Positions 1 through 7,898 of a stretch of 64,000 nucleotides of DNA are shown in pieces (the stretch's first letter is position 1; each line of letters opens with the position of its first letter). Position numbers and translations under genes: made by a program. The stretch spans positions 1,364,001-1,428,000 of the forward strand of contig NZ_CP042862.1 in NCBI RefSeq assembly GCF_008001015.1. The letters run 5' to 3'. The stretch is from Serinicoccus profundi. GTDB lineage: Bacteria; Actinomycetota; Actinomycetes; Actinomycetales; Dermatophilaceae. Under the pieces are notes generated by a model that did not search any database, was not told the origin of the DNA, and saw nothing but the letters and a program-made list of their open reading frames with translations.

Positions 1-828
1 GCCGATGCCGGCCAGCTGGAGCAGCTGGGGGGAGGCGAAGGCGCCGCCGCAGAGGATGACCTCGCCGGCCCGGACGCTGCGCTTGAGCCGACCGCCGCGC
101 ACGTAGTCGACACCGGTGCAGCGGGTGCCCTCCATCGTCAGCCCGGTGACGGTGGCGAGGGTCTCGATGCGCAGGTTGCGCCGGTGCTCGACGGGGTGGA
201 GGTATGCCCTCGCGGCCGAGAGGCGACGGCCGCGGTGGACGTTGCGGTCGAACTTGGCGAAGCCCTCCTGGCGGTAGCCGTTGACGTCGTCGGTGAGGGG
301 GTAGCCGGCCTGCTGGGCAGCCTCGAAGAAGGCGCCGAAGAGGGGCGAGCTGGCGGGGCCGCGCTCGAGGACCAGCGGACCCGACCCTCCGCGCCAGTCG
401 TCGGCGCCGGTGCGGCCGTCCTCCAGGAGGACGGTCTCCATCCGCTTGAAGTAGGGCAGGCAGTGGGCGTAGTCCCAGTGGTCCATCCCCGGCTCGGCCG
501 CCCAGCGCTGGTAGTCCAGCGGGTTGCCGCGCTGGAAGATCATGCCGTTGATGGAGGAGGAGCCGCCGAGGACCTTGCCCCGGGCGTGGTAGACGCGGCG
601 CCCGCCCATCGCGGGCTCGGGGTCGCTCTCGTACTTCCAGTCGTAGAAGCGGCTGCCGATCGGGTAGGGCAGCGCCGCCGGCATGTGGATGAAGGGGTCG
701 ATGCGGAAGTCGCTGCGGCCGGCCTCGAGGACGAGCACCTTCGTGGAGGGGTCGCTGCTCAGCCGGTTGCCGAGGGCGGATCCGGCCGAGCCGCCACCGA
801 CGATGACGTAGTCGTAGTGGTCGCTCAC
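1..828 (-). CDS. betA: Choline dehydrogenase (GMC oxidoreductase), 3' part outside window
   Basis: N-terminal 276 codons of a GMC-family flavoenzyme; the C-terminus lies beyond position 1. The protein opens [16 protein letters not shown], the FAD-binding GxGxxG loop, and the last visible residues ([16 protein letters not shown]) are the second GMC signature. The family oxidises choline to betaine aldehyde at the membrane. The GTG start at 828 overlaps the stop of the upstream aldehyde dehydrogenase by 4 bp (GTGA), so the two are translationally coupled. Together they would convert choline to glycine betaine, an osmoprotectant. Substrate is inferred from the partner gene; another alcohol is possible. 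Confidence 0.85.
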   Translation of the reverse strand, partial: MSDHYDYVIVGGGSAGSALGNRLSSDPSTKVLVLEAGRSDFRIDPFIHMPAALPYPIGSRFYDWKYESDPEPAMGGRRVYHARGKVLGGSSSINGMIFQRGNPLDYQRWAAEPGMDHWDYAHCLPYFKRMETVLLEDGRTGADDWRGGSGPLVLERGPASSPLFGAFFEAAQQAGYPLTDDVNGYRQEGFAKFDRNVHRGRRLSAARAYLHPVEHRRNLRIETLATVTGLTMEGTRCTGVDYVRGGRLKRSVRAGEVILCGGAFASPQLLQLAGIG

Positions 829-2357
829 CGGGTCTCCTGCGGGGTGGTGGTGTCTGCTGCACTCTCGCGCCGGTCGGCGAACCACCCGGCGGGGGCGGGA
901 CGGGTGTTGTGCCAGATGTGCTTGGTCTCGCGGTACTCCTCCAGCCCTGCGCGACCGAGCTCGCGGCCGATCCCGGACTGCTTGAAGCCGCCCCATTCCG
1001 CACCGGGGACGTAGGGGTGGTAGTCGTTGATCCAGATCGTGCCGTGGCGCAGCCGTCCGGCGACGCGCTCGGCGCGACCGGCGTTCTGGGTCCACACGGC
1101 ACCGGCGAGGCCGTAGATCGTGTCGTTGGCGATCGCCACCGCGGCGTCCTCCGCGGCGTCCGCGTCGGCGCCGGAGAAGGTCTCGACGGTGAGGACGGGG
1201 CCGAAGGACTCGTCGTGCACGCAGCGCATGTCCCGCGTGCACCCGTCCAGGATGGTGGGGGAGTAGAACCAGCCGTCGGCGAGGTCGAGGTCCTCCGGTG
1301 CGCCACCGCCGCAGCGCAGCACGGCGCCGTCCTCGAGGGCGGCCTCGACGTAGGCGGCGACCTTGGCGCGGTGCCCCTCGCTGATGAGCGGCCCGGCCTC
1401 TGCCGCCTCCTCGAAGGGTCCGCCGAGCCGGAGCTGCCGTGCTCGCTCGACCAGGGTGTCCACCACCTCGTCGTGCACCGACTCCTCCACGACGAGCCGG
1501 GCGCCGGCACTGCATACCTGCCCGGAGTCGAGGAAGACCGCGGTGAGCGCGTTGTCGATCGCGGCCGGCAGGTCGGCGTCGGCGAAGATGACGTTGGGGT
1601 TCTTGCCGCCCAGCTCGAGGGCGACCCGCTTCACCGTCGGCGCCGCCGCCGCCATGATCGTGCGGCCCGTCTCCACCCCACCGGTGAAGGAGACGAGGTC
1701 GACGGCCTCGTGCGAGGTGAGCGGCGGACCGACCGTGGCCCCCGCGCCCAGGACGAGGTTGGCGACGCCCGCCGGGAGCCCGGCGTCGGTGAGCGCGTGC
1801 ATGAGCCAGATCGAGGTGTGCGGCGTGAGCTCGCTGGGCTTGAGGACGAAGGTGTTGCCTGCGGCCAGGGCGGGCGCGACCTTCCAGCTCGTCTGGAGCA
1901 AGGGGTAGTTCCACGGCGTGATGAGGCTGCAGACGCCGACCGGCTCGTGGACGACCTTGCTGGCGACCTGCGGCTGGCCGGTGTCGACGACGCGTCCGCC
2001 CTCGCTGGCCGCCAGGTCGGCGAAGTGGCGGAAGACGGCCTCGATGTCGTCGACGTCGATCTGGGACTCCACGAAGCGCTTGCCGGTGTCCAGGCTCTCC
2101 AGCCGGGCGACCTCGTCGCGCTCGGCGGCGAGCCGGTCGGCGACCCGGCGCAGGAGAGCGGCGCGCTCGGGGGCGGGGGTCTGCGGCCACCCGCCCTCGT
2201 CGAAGGCGCGGCGGGCGGCGAGGACGGCCGCCTCGGCGTCCTGCGCGGTGGCCTCGGAGACGGTTCCCACCTCGCTCTGGTCGGCGGGGCAGAGGATCGT
2301 CCGGGTGCCGCCGTCGGAGGCGTCGCGCCAGGTGCCGTCGATGAAGAGGTGACTCAC
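825..2357 (-). CDS. betB: Betaine-aldehyde dehydrogenase (NAD-dependent aldehyde dehydrogenase)
   Basis: A full-length 510-residue class I aldehyde dehydrogenase. Visible landmarks are TPWNYP (Asn150, oxyanion hole), KPSE (Lys173, cofactor), LELGGKNP (Glu248, general base) and GQVCSAG (Cys282, nucleophile). It would oxidise betaine aldehyde to glycine betaine in the cytoplasm. It is the first gene of an operon with the choline dehydrogenase, which overlaps its end by 4 bp. The start is GTG at 2357, which gives the canonical N-terminus SHLFIDGTW; no clear ribosome binding site precedes it. A weak inverted repeat (CCTATC at 2366 / GATAGG at 2396) lies upstream. No BetI-type regulator is seen in the window. 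Confidence 0.85.
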   Translation of the reverse strand: MSHLFIDGTWRDASDGGTRTILCPADQSEVGTVSEATAQDAEAAVLAARRAFDEGGWPQTPAPERAALLRRVADRLAAERDEVARLESLDTGKRFVESQIDVDDIEAVFRHFADLAASEGGRVVDTGQPQVASKVVHEPVGVCSLITPWNYPLLQTSWKVAPALAAGNTFVLKPSELTPHTSIWLMHALTDAGLPAGVANLVLGAGATVGPPLTSHEAVDLVSFTGGVETGRTIMAAAAPTVKRVALELGGKNPNVIFADADLPAAIDNALTAVFLDSGQVCSAGARLVVEESVHDEVVDTLVERARQLRLGGPFEEAAEAGPLISEGHRAKVAAYVEAALEDGAVLRCGGGAPEDLDLADGWFYSPTILDGCTRDMRCVHDESFGPVLTVETFSGADADAAEDAAVAIANDTIYGLAGAVWTQNAGRAERVAGRLRHGTIWINDYHPYVPGAEWGGFKQSGIGRELGRAGLEEYRETKHIWHNTRPAPAGWFADRRESAADTTTPQETR

Positions 2358-2488
2358 GAACTATGCCTATCAGTGAGCGGGCCCGCGTGGCTACCGATAG
2401 GGCTGATGCGACGAAGGGACGCTCGGCGATCGGTATGCCGTCAGCCTGGCGGGGGTCCTGGCCCCCGCGAGAGCTCGGGTCGTTCGCC

Positions 2489-2494
2489 TAGGCT
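2489..2494 (+). promoter_or_regulatory. -10 element of a leaderless gene
   Basis: TAGGCT sits 6 nt before the ATG at 2501, and there is no ribosome binding site between them. That spacing places the transcription start on the A of the ATG, the arrangement of leaderless actinobacterial mRNAs. No good -35 hexamer is visible. Confidence 0.5.
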
Positions 2495-2500
2495 CGGGTC

Positions 2501-3247
2501 ATGGGGAAGGGTCGGCGGCCAAGGGCGGGGACACGGCCACCTCCCCGCGCGCAGCCGCGAGGAGCCACCGTCCTGCGGGTCCTCCTCGTCGGCCTGGCGA
2601 TCGTCGTCATCGTGGTCGTGGCCGGTGTCGTGGGGACCTTCGTCACCCTCTTCACCAGCCTCGGGGAGGCACGCGAGGAGGCGGAGACCACCCGGGCGAG
2701 GTCGGAGGCGGCCCTGCGCGAGGTCCCGGGGGTGGAGAGCGCGTCGGTGGTGGTCAGCGACCTGGGGAAGAGCTTCGACCACCGGGTGTCGGTGCGTGTC
2801 GCCGACGGGCTGGCCGCGGACGAGCGTTCCGCGCTCGCCGAGCGGCTCGGCGAGGCGCCGACGCCTGGACAGGTCACGGTGACGGTCGAGAGTGATGACG
2901 GCGTGCAGCTCCAGGGCCACGGCGGGCTCCACCCCGGCCTCGTGGACTGGTGGTATGCCGTGGCTGCCGAGGTGGACGAGGTCGTCGAGGGCGGCGATGT
3001 GCGGTGCGACGTGACGGGGGAGGTGCTGGCCTGCGCGATCGAGGACGGGGGGCGCCGGGCGGAGGTGCGGCGCGCCGTGGCGGAGGTGGACGCTGCCGGG
3101 CTGCAGGTGTGGCTGGACACCTGGAACGACCGGCCCCACGCCGACCCGCGCCTGGAGATCGTCATCGGCGCGGACGGGCCCGACCCGGTGCGGGTGACGT
3201 CGGTGGAGCAGCTGAGGACCGTCAGGAACGAGGCGCCCGCCCCCTGA
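2501..3247 (+). CDS. Membrane-anchored protein of unknown function
   Basis: A 248-residue protein with a basic Pro/Arg-rich N-terminus (about residues 1-23), one transmembrane helix (about 24-52, VLRVLLVGLAIVVIVVVAGV) and a soluble remainder that would face outside. The soluble part has two similar alpha/beta-looking halves rich in charged residues. I recognise no family. It stands alone, antiparallel to betB upstream and to a broken gene downstream. The stop codon at 3245-3247 lies a few bases from the breakpoint of that gene (about 3262), so this gene or its 3' end may have been placed by the same rearrangement. Confidence 0.6.
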   Translation: MGKGRRPRAGTRPPPRAQPRGATVLRVLLVGLAIVVIVVVAGVVGTFVTLFTSLGEAREEAETTRARSEAALREVPGVESASVVVSDLGKSFDHRVSVRVADGLAADERSALAERLGEAPTPGQVTVTVESDDGVQLQGHGGLHPGLVDWWYAVAAEVDEVVEGGDVRCDVTGEVLACAIEDGGRRAEVRRAVAEVDAAGLQVWLDTWNDRPHADPRLEIVIGADGPDPVRVTSVEQLRTVRNEAPAP

Positions 3248-3249
3248 GG

Positions 3250-3406
3250 GCAGGTGCGGGGTGACGTCGCAGAGGCCGCAGTGGACCCGGCCGAGCACCT
3301 TCCCGACGACATAGGTCGCCTCGCCGCGCAGTCCACCGTCGGCGTTGTAGACACCGAGGATCTCGGTCAGGTCGCCGCCCTGGTCGGTTCGCGCCCGCTC
3401 GCTCAC
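3250..3406 (-). pseudogene. 5' stump of a truncated small cytoplasmic gene
   Basis: A GTG at 3406 overlaps the preceding stop codon (GTGA). It opens a reading frame whose first ~45 codons look real: ILGVYNADGGLRGEATYVVG followed by KVLGRVHCGLCDVT. I recall actinobacterial proteins of about 150 aa starting this way and continuing past the CDVT into a basic stretch. Here the likeness stops at about position 3262; beyond it the frame only reads antisense through the neighbouring gene. I read this as the remnant left by a deletion or rearrangement. A short functional protein is not excluded. Confidence 0.5.
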
Positions 3407-3963
3407 GCGGCGTCGTCGAAGGCCGGGTGGTGGCTGCCTACATCGCGGGCGGTGGCCAGGTGACCGCCGAGGTATGCCGCAGCACCGGAGGCACCGGCGC
3501 CGCCGAGAGCGAGCACCGCTCCGAGGCGATGGTGACCCTGGCGCCGCGCGATCCAGGACGCGGCGTAGGCGCCGACCGCGAGCCCGTTGCTGGCGGCGTG
3601 CACCAGCCCGACCCGCTTCTCCCGAGGAGCGGTGGAGGACCACTCGGCCCAGCCGCTCCACGCGGTCGGACCTGCGGTGAGCAGGCCGGTGGCGACGAGG
3701 CGCTGCGCGGCCTTCGCCGACTCCGGGCCGCCGACGAGGTCGAGCACCGTGGCGGAGGTCCAGGACCCCATGGTGAGATCGGTGAGCAGCGGGTGCAGCG
3801 CGTGGCCGAGCCACTCGCCGCGGAGCACGGAGCCGCGCAACCCGGTGCCGAAGAGCGCGGTGACCTTGGGCTCGATCGCGGCGACCGGGCCGTCGAGGCT
3901 GGTGGTGTCCTCCAGACGCAGGGTCCAGCGGACGGGGGCGGGTGGGCGGTGCATGGGGCTCAT
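3403..3963 (-). CDS. DUF2231-like membrane protein
   Basis: A 186-residue protein with a pattern of small hydrophobic helices and the block LGHALHPLLTDLTMGSW, which I associate with the DUF2231 family of small integral membrane proteins. A later stretch (LVHAASNGLAVGAYAASWIARR, then GAVLALGGAGASGAAAYLGGH) gives further membrane segments. The function of the family is unknown. The start at 3963 (MSPMHRPP) is preceded by CACCAT at a 6-nt spacing, a weak leaderless-type promoter; ATG 3954 is an alternative. Its stop overlaps the start of the truncated gene, so the two were once an operon. Confidence 0.6.
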   Translation of the reverse strand: MSPMHRPPAPVRWTLRLEDTTSLDGPVAAIEPKVTALFGTGLRGSVLRGEWLGHALHPLLTDLTMGSWTSATVLDLVGGPESAKAAQRLVATGLLTAGPTAWSGWAEWSSTAPREKRVGLVHAASNGLAVGAYAASWIARRQGHHRLGAVLALGGAGASGAAAYLGGHLATARDVGSHHPAFDDAA

Positions 3964-4097
3964 CGCCCCATGGTGGACCGGTCCGACGTCGACGGCACGT
4001 CGGAAAGACCGCCACACGGGTGTACGGAACGGAAGGGCGACCTCGGCCGGTCCGGATACCCTGCCCGGACAGCCGGTCCAGGAACGCAGGAGGGTGT

Positions 4098-4583
4098 ATG
4101 CCGATCGCACGCCAGGACGTCGGGTGCTGGGTCGTCCGGGGCACCGCCGGGTCACCGGCGTCGTCGTCCGTGTTCTCCGAGGCGCACCCGCAGGAGTGGT
4201 GCCTGGCGCGTACCTACCGCACCGGTCTGATCGAGCCCGGTGACCTGATCGTCCGCTACCTGGGTGGCCAGAAGACGCCGGCCGTCGTCGAGCTGGGTCG
4301 GGTCACCCACCCGGTCGCGCCACCGGCCGGTGCCGACAAGCCGGTGGTGCACTACGCCGCGGTACCCCTGCGGCAGCCGGTCGCCCGGCAGGTGCTGAAG
4401 GACGACCCGGACCTGTCCGGGTGCGAGCTGATCCGGCTCGGCCGGGCAGCGAACCCGCTGCACCTCACGCCGACCGAGACGGTGGCGCTCGCGGCATACC
4501 TGACGCCGGACGACCTGGAGCGAGCCGACTGGACCCGGCGGCTCGCCGAAGACCCCTTTACACCGCCGAGCGGACAGGACTAG
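4098..4583 (+). CDS. EVE/PUA-like domain protein, function unknown
   Basis: A 161-residue soluble protein. The middle (EWCLARTYRTGLIEPGDLIV, then a VVELGRVT strand) resembles EVE/ASCH-type folds, which bind modified bases or RNA; the match is by pattern only. An AGGAGGG ribosome binding site (4088-4094) sits close to the ATG. A TACCCT -10-like element at 4057-4062 could drive it. It lies 100 bp upstream of the large five-gene cassette on the same strand, so co-transcription is possible, but no overlap links them. Confidence 0.55.
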   Translation: MPIARQDVGCWVVRGTAGSPASSSVFSEAHPQEWCLARTYRTGLIEPGDLIVRYLGGQKTPAVVELGRVTHPVAPPAGADKPVVHYAAVPLRQPVARQVLKDDPDLSGCELIRLGRAANPLHLTPTETVALAAYLTPDDLERADWTRRLAEDPFTPPSGQD

Positions 4584-4685
4584 CGTCCCCCTCACGCATC
4601 GTCTCCCGACGGACCCTGACCGTCGGGGCTGGCGCTCGATCCCGTGGATCGGCGCACCTCTCGGTCCCTCTCCTGGTGTGAACGT

Positions 4686-7600
4686 ATGGCCGATCTGCTC
4701 GCCACCCTCGGCACTGCCCTCCGGGACTGCCTGCGGCAGCCACCGGCCTCGGGCCTGCCCCCGCTCCCGACCGGCCTCGCGGCGCTGGCGCCGATGGCCC
4801 TGGACGACCTGGCCGTCGGCACCGATCCCCGCGGTCCGGGCATCGACCGCTGGCTGGCGCTGCTGCGCTCCCGGGTCACCGACGTGGCCGTCCGGGAGAC
4901 GTTGGCGGTCCGGGCGCTGCAGGTGGAGCTGCCGCGTGTTGCTGAGGCGCTCACCCTCCTCGGGGTGGTCCAGGTGACCTGGGAGGAGTCCGGCGGGGTC
5001 GTCCAGGTACGCCACCTGCGGATCCGCTGGGACCGCCTGCGTCAGCTCACCCAGGACCCCGGGGAGGTGGCCATGAGCACCCTCGTGGGCCGGGTCGACG
5101 GGCTGGGGGACGTGCAGTCGCTGCAGGTGCTGCTCCTGCTCCTGGTCGGAGACCCCCTCGCCCTGCTCCGGCTGGAGTATGCCCGGAAGGGGTTCGCCGC
5201 GCTGCCGACCGGGGACGGGGCCGGCCTGGGGGACCTCGTGGCCCTCGTCAACTCACCGGTCTACCTCCCGCTCCCTGCCGGAGGCCTCAGCAGGACGCCA
5301 CCGGCCACCGGCGTGCACCTGGTCGCGACCAGCACCGACCTGCCGCTCGGGCCCGGGGACCTGGGTGATCTCGCCGTCGCTGCGGTGCTCCCCGCCGGCC
5401 TGCTGCCCACCGGCCCGGTGTCCCTGGCCCCGGGATGGCAGCTCGTCGTCGAGGCCCCGGGCGGCGGGCCGACCAGCATCGTCCTCGCGGCCACAGGTGA
5501 CCGGCTCGACCCGAGCGTGCGCTCGTCCGGACCGGTCGGTGTCCACGTCACGCCGCAGAGCCCGCTGGGCCAGGACGCCCTCCTGGTCGGCGACCCGGCC
5601 GGCACGCACGTCGCGGTCGGGCAGGTCCGGCTCGGGGTCACCCTTCGCAGCGAGCCGCAGACCCCGCTGTTCACTCTCCTGCTCACCCTCGCGCCGGTCC
5701 GCCTCGGCGTCGGGGTCGACGTCCTCGGCCCGGTCGCCGGAGGTCTGCCCCTGCCACCGGCGATCGTCTTCTCCGCCGACGTCCGCACCGCCTTCGCCCA
5801 GGGGAGCGGGCTGTCCTCCCAGGGCGGCGGGGCCGGTCTGGGGGTGGAGATCACGCACGCGCTCGATCTCGTGGTCGGCGGCCCGGGCGCCGGCCTGCGC
5901 GTCCCCACGGTCCTCGTCCGCCTCGAGCTGGACGTCGGGAGCGACACCCTCCACCTGCGCGCCGTGCTGCGCCTGTCGGCACGGGCTGAGCTGGGGCCGG
6001 TCTCGGTGACCGTGACGGACGCCGGGGCCTGGGTCGGGAGGTGGAGCACGGGCACCACGGGTCTGCTCCCACCCACCGGGATGGGGATCGCCCTCGAGGC
6101 CGGCCCGGTCTCCGGGGGCGGCTTCCTCGCCCGGCTGGGTCCTCGGGTCTTCGGTGGGGCCCTGTCCCTGCGGATCCTGGGGATCGGTGCGTTCGCCTGG
6201 GGCGTCCTCGAGGAGCTGCCCGACGGGACCACCTCGGTGGTGCTGCTCATCGGCATCCGTCTGCCGGTGCCGGGCATCCAGGTCGGCTTCGGCTTCGCCG
6301 TCTCCGGCTTCGGCGGGCTCGTGGGCGCACACCGCCGCGCCGACCTGGACCGGCTCAGGGAGAGGCTCGGCAACGGCACCTCCGGCGACGTGCTCTTCAC
6401 CGACGACCCCGTCCGGCACGCGCCCCGGCTGCTGGGGGAGCTGCGCGCGCTGTTCCCCCCGGCCCGGGGCAGCCACGTCGTCGGACCGACCCTCCAGCTC
6501 AACTGGCTGTACCTCCTGCGTCTGGACGTCGGGCTGTTCCTCGAGATCCCCTCCGGGAAGGTCTTCGTGGCCGGCGTTGGGCGCTACGTCGTCGGCACCG
6601 AGGACTTCGCGCTGGTCCGGCTGCGTCTCGACGTCATCGGCGGCGTCGACCCGACCCAGGGGCTGCTCTTCCTCGACGGCTACCTGGTGGACTCGACGGT
6701 GCTCGGCATCATCCGGATCACCGGCGGCATCGCCTTCCGGCTCGGGGTCGGGGCCAGCCCCTTCTTCGTCTACTCGGTCGGCGGGTTCCACCCGCGGTTC
6801 GACGCCCGAGGGCTCGGTGTCCCGGCGCTGCCGCGGGCCGGCGCGTCCCTCTCCCTGGGCATCGTCTGGCTCCGTCAGGAGATGTACCTCGCGGTGACCT
6901 CGACCTCCTACCAGTTCGGCACCCGGACCGAGGCAGGCATCAAGATCGGCCCGATCAAGGTGCACGGCTGGGTGCAGTTCGACGCCCTCATCCAGCTCAA
7001 GCCGTTCTTCTTCACCGCCCGGATCGACGCCGGCATGGCCGCGGAGTTCGCCGGCACGGAGTTCGCCAGCATCCGTGTGCTGGGGGAGCTGTCCGGTCCC
7101 GGACCACTGGTGCTGCACGCACGTGGCAGCGTCCGCGTGCTCGTCAAGATCAGCAAGAGCGTCACCATCACCCTGGACAGCTCGCCGCCGGAGCACCTCG
7201 AGACCATCACCAACCTGGCCCACCACCTCGCCGGGGAGCTGTCCCGCCAGGAGAACCTCCGGGCCGAGGGCACCGACCCCGAGATCCAGCTCGCCCCGGG
7301 TGCCGACGACCCCACCCTCGCCGTGCCGGTGGGGGCGCTCGTCTGGGAGCAGAAGCGGGTGCCGCTGCAGCAGCTCCTCGAGCGCGCCGAGGGCCAACCG
7401 CTCGCCCCGGCCCGGACGCTGCACGTCGCGGTGGCGGCCTGGACGACGTCCCCCGAGCGAGATCTCTTCTCGCACGGCACCTTCGCCGAGCTCTCGGACG
7501 CGCACCAGCTCGCCACCCCCACCTTCGTCGAGGCGGTGTCCGGGTTCCGGCTGAGCGCGGGCGAGGACTTCGCCACCGCCGCGGACAAGGTCACCGCCTC

Positions 7601-7898
7601 CCTCGCCACCGACGTGATCCGCCTTCCCGAGCGCCTCTCCTTCACCGGGCGGGCGGCATACCTGTCGGTGGACCGGCTGGCCACCCTTGTCGAGCGTGAG
7701 CAGGGTGCCCTGCTCGTCGCGCAGGAGCCCCGGGTGGAGGTCGCCGCGGAGCCGTGGACGGTGGGGGAGCGGGTCACCGACGACTTCGGTATGCCGTTCA
7801 CCGCCGCCTCGGCGTCGAGCACCGCCCGGCACGCGGGCCTGGTGGCCGCCCCGGTGTCCAGCCCCGTCGTCTCGCTCACAGGGGTCTTCGATGGCTGA
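4686..7898 (+). CDS. Giant DUF6603-like protein, first gene of the cassette
   Basis: A 1070-residue protein without signal peptide or convincing transmembrane helix. The middle is a long run of beta-strand-like glycine-rich sequence. Around residues 690-700 it contains VYSVGGFHPRFD, and a later block (IKVHGWVQFDALIQLKPFFF) follows; both recall the DUF6603 family. The last ~230 residues form a separate region with conserved-looking VPVGALVWEQ. The start is ATG 4686 (MADLLATLG); an upstream in-frame ATG at 4644 gives an unconvincing extension. It overlaps the next gene by 8 bp. The family has no established function; its role here, perhaps a shell or scaffold, is inference. Confidence 0.75.
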   Translation: MADLLATLGTALRDCLRQPPASGLPPLPTGLAALAPMALDDLAVGTDPRGPGIDRWLALLRSRVTDVAVRETLAVRALQVELPRVAEALTLLGVVQVTWEESGGVVQVRHLRIRWDRLRQLTQDPGEVAMSTLVGRVDGLGDVQSLQVLLLLLVGDPLALLRLEYARKGFAALPTGDGAGLGDLVALVNSPVYLPLPAGGLSRTPPATGVHLVATSTDLPLGPGDLGDLAVAAVLPAGLLPTGPVSLAPGWQLVVEAPGGGPTSIVLAATGDRLDPSVRSSGPVGVHVTPQSPLGQDALLVGDPAGTHVAVGQVRLGVTLRSEPQTPLFTLLLTLAPVRLGVGVDVLGPVAGGLPLPPAIVFSADVRTAFAQGSGLSSQGGGAGLGVEITHALDLVVGGPGAGLRVPTVLVRLELDVGSDTLHLRAVLRLSARAELGPVSVTVTDAGAWVGRWSTGTTGLLPPTGMGIALEAGPVSGGGFLARLGPRVFGGALSLRILGIGAFAWGVLEELPDGTTSVVLLIGIRLPVPGIQVGFGFAVSGFGGLVGAHRRADLDRLRERLGNGTSGDVLFTDDPVRHAPRLLGELRALFPPARGSHVVGPTLQLNWLYLLRLDVGLFLEIPSGKVFVAGVGRYVVGTEDFALVRLRLDVIGGVDPTQGLLFLDGYLVDSTVLGIIRITGGIAFRLGVGASPFFVYSVGGFHPRFDARGLGVPALPRAGASLSLGIVWLRQEMYLAVTSTSYQFGTRTEAGIKIGPIKVHGWVQFDALIQLKPFFFTARIDAGMAAEFAGTEFASIRVLGELSGPGPLVLHARGSVRVLVKISKSVTITLDSSPPEHLETITNLAHHLAGELSRQENLRAEGTDPEIQLAPGADDPTLAVPVGALVWEQKRVPLQQLLERAEGQPLAPARTLHVAVAAWTTSPERDLFSHGTFAELSDAHQLATPTFVEAVSGFRLSAGEDFATAADKVTASLATDVIRLPERLSFTGRAAYLSVDRLATLVEREQGALLVAQEPRVEVAAEPWTVGERVTDDFGMPFTAASASSTARHAGLVAAPVSSPVVSLTGVFDG

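Noticed and set aside
2366-2401. CCTATC/GATAGG repeat upstream of betB as a BetI operator
   Set aside because: Only 6-bp arms and no similarity to known BetI sites; recorded but not claimed.
2441-4144. Minus-strand frame of 567 codons across the 2501-4155 region
   Set aside because: Only about 45 codons near 3406 look coding; the rest reads antisense to the membrane-protein and DUF2231 genes.
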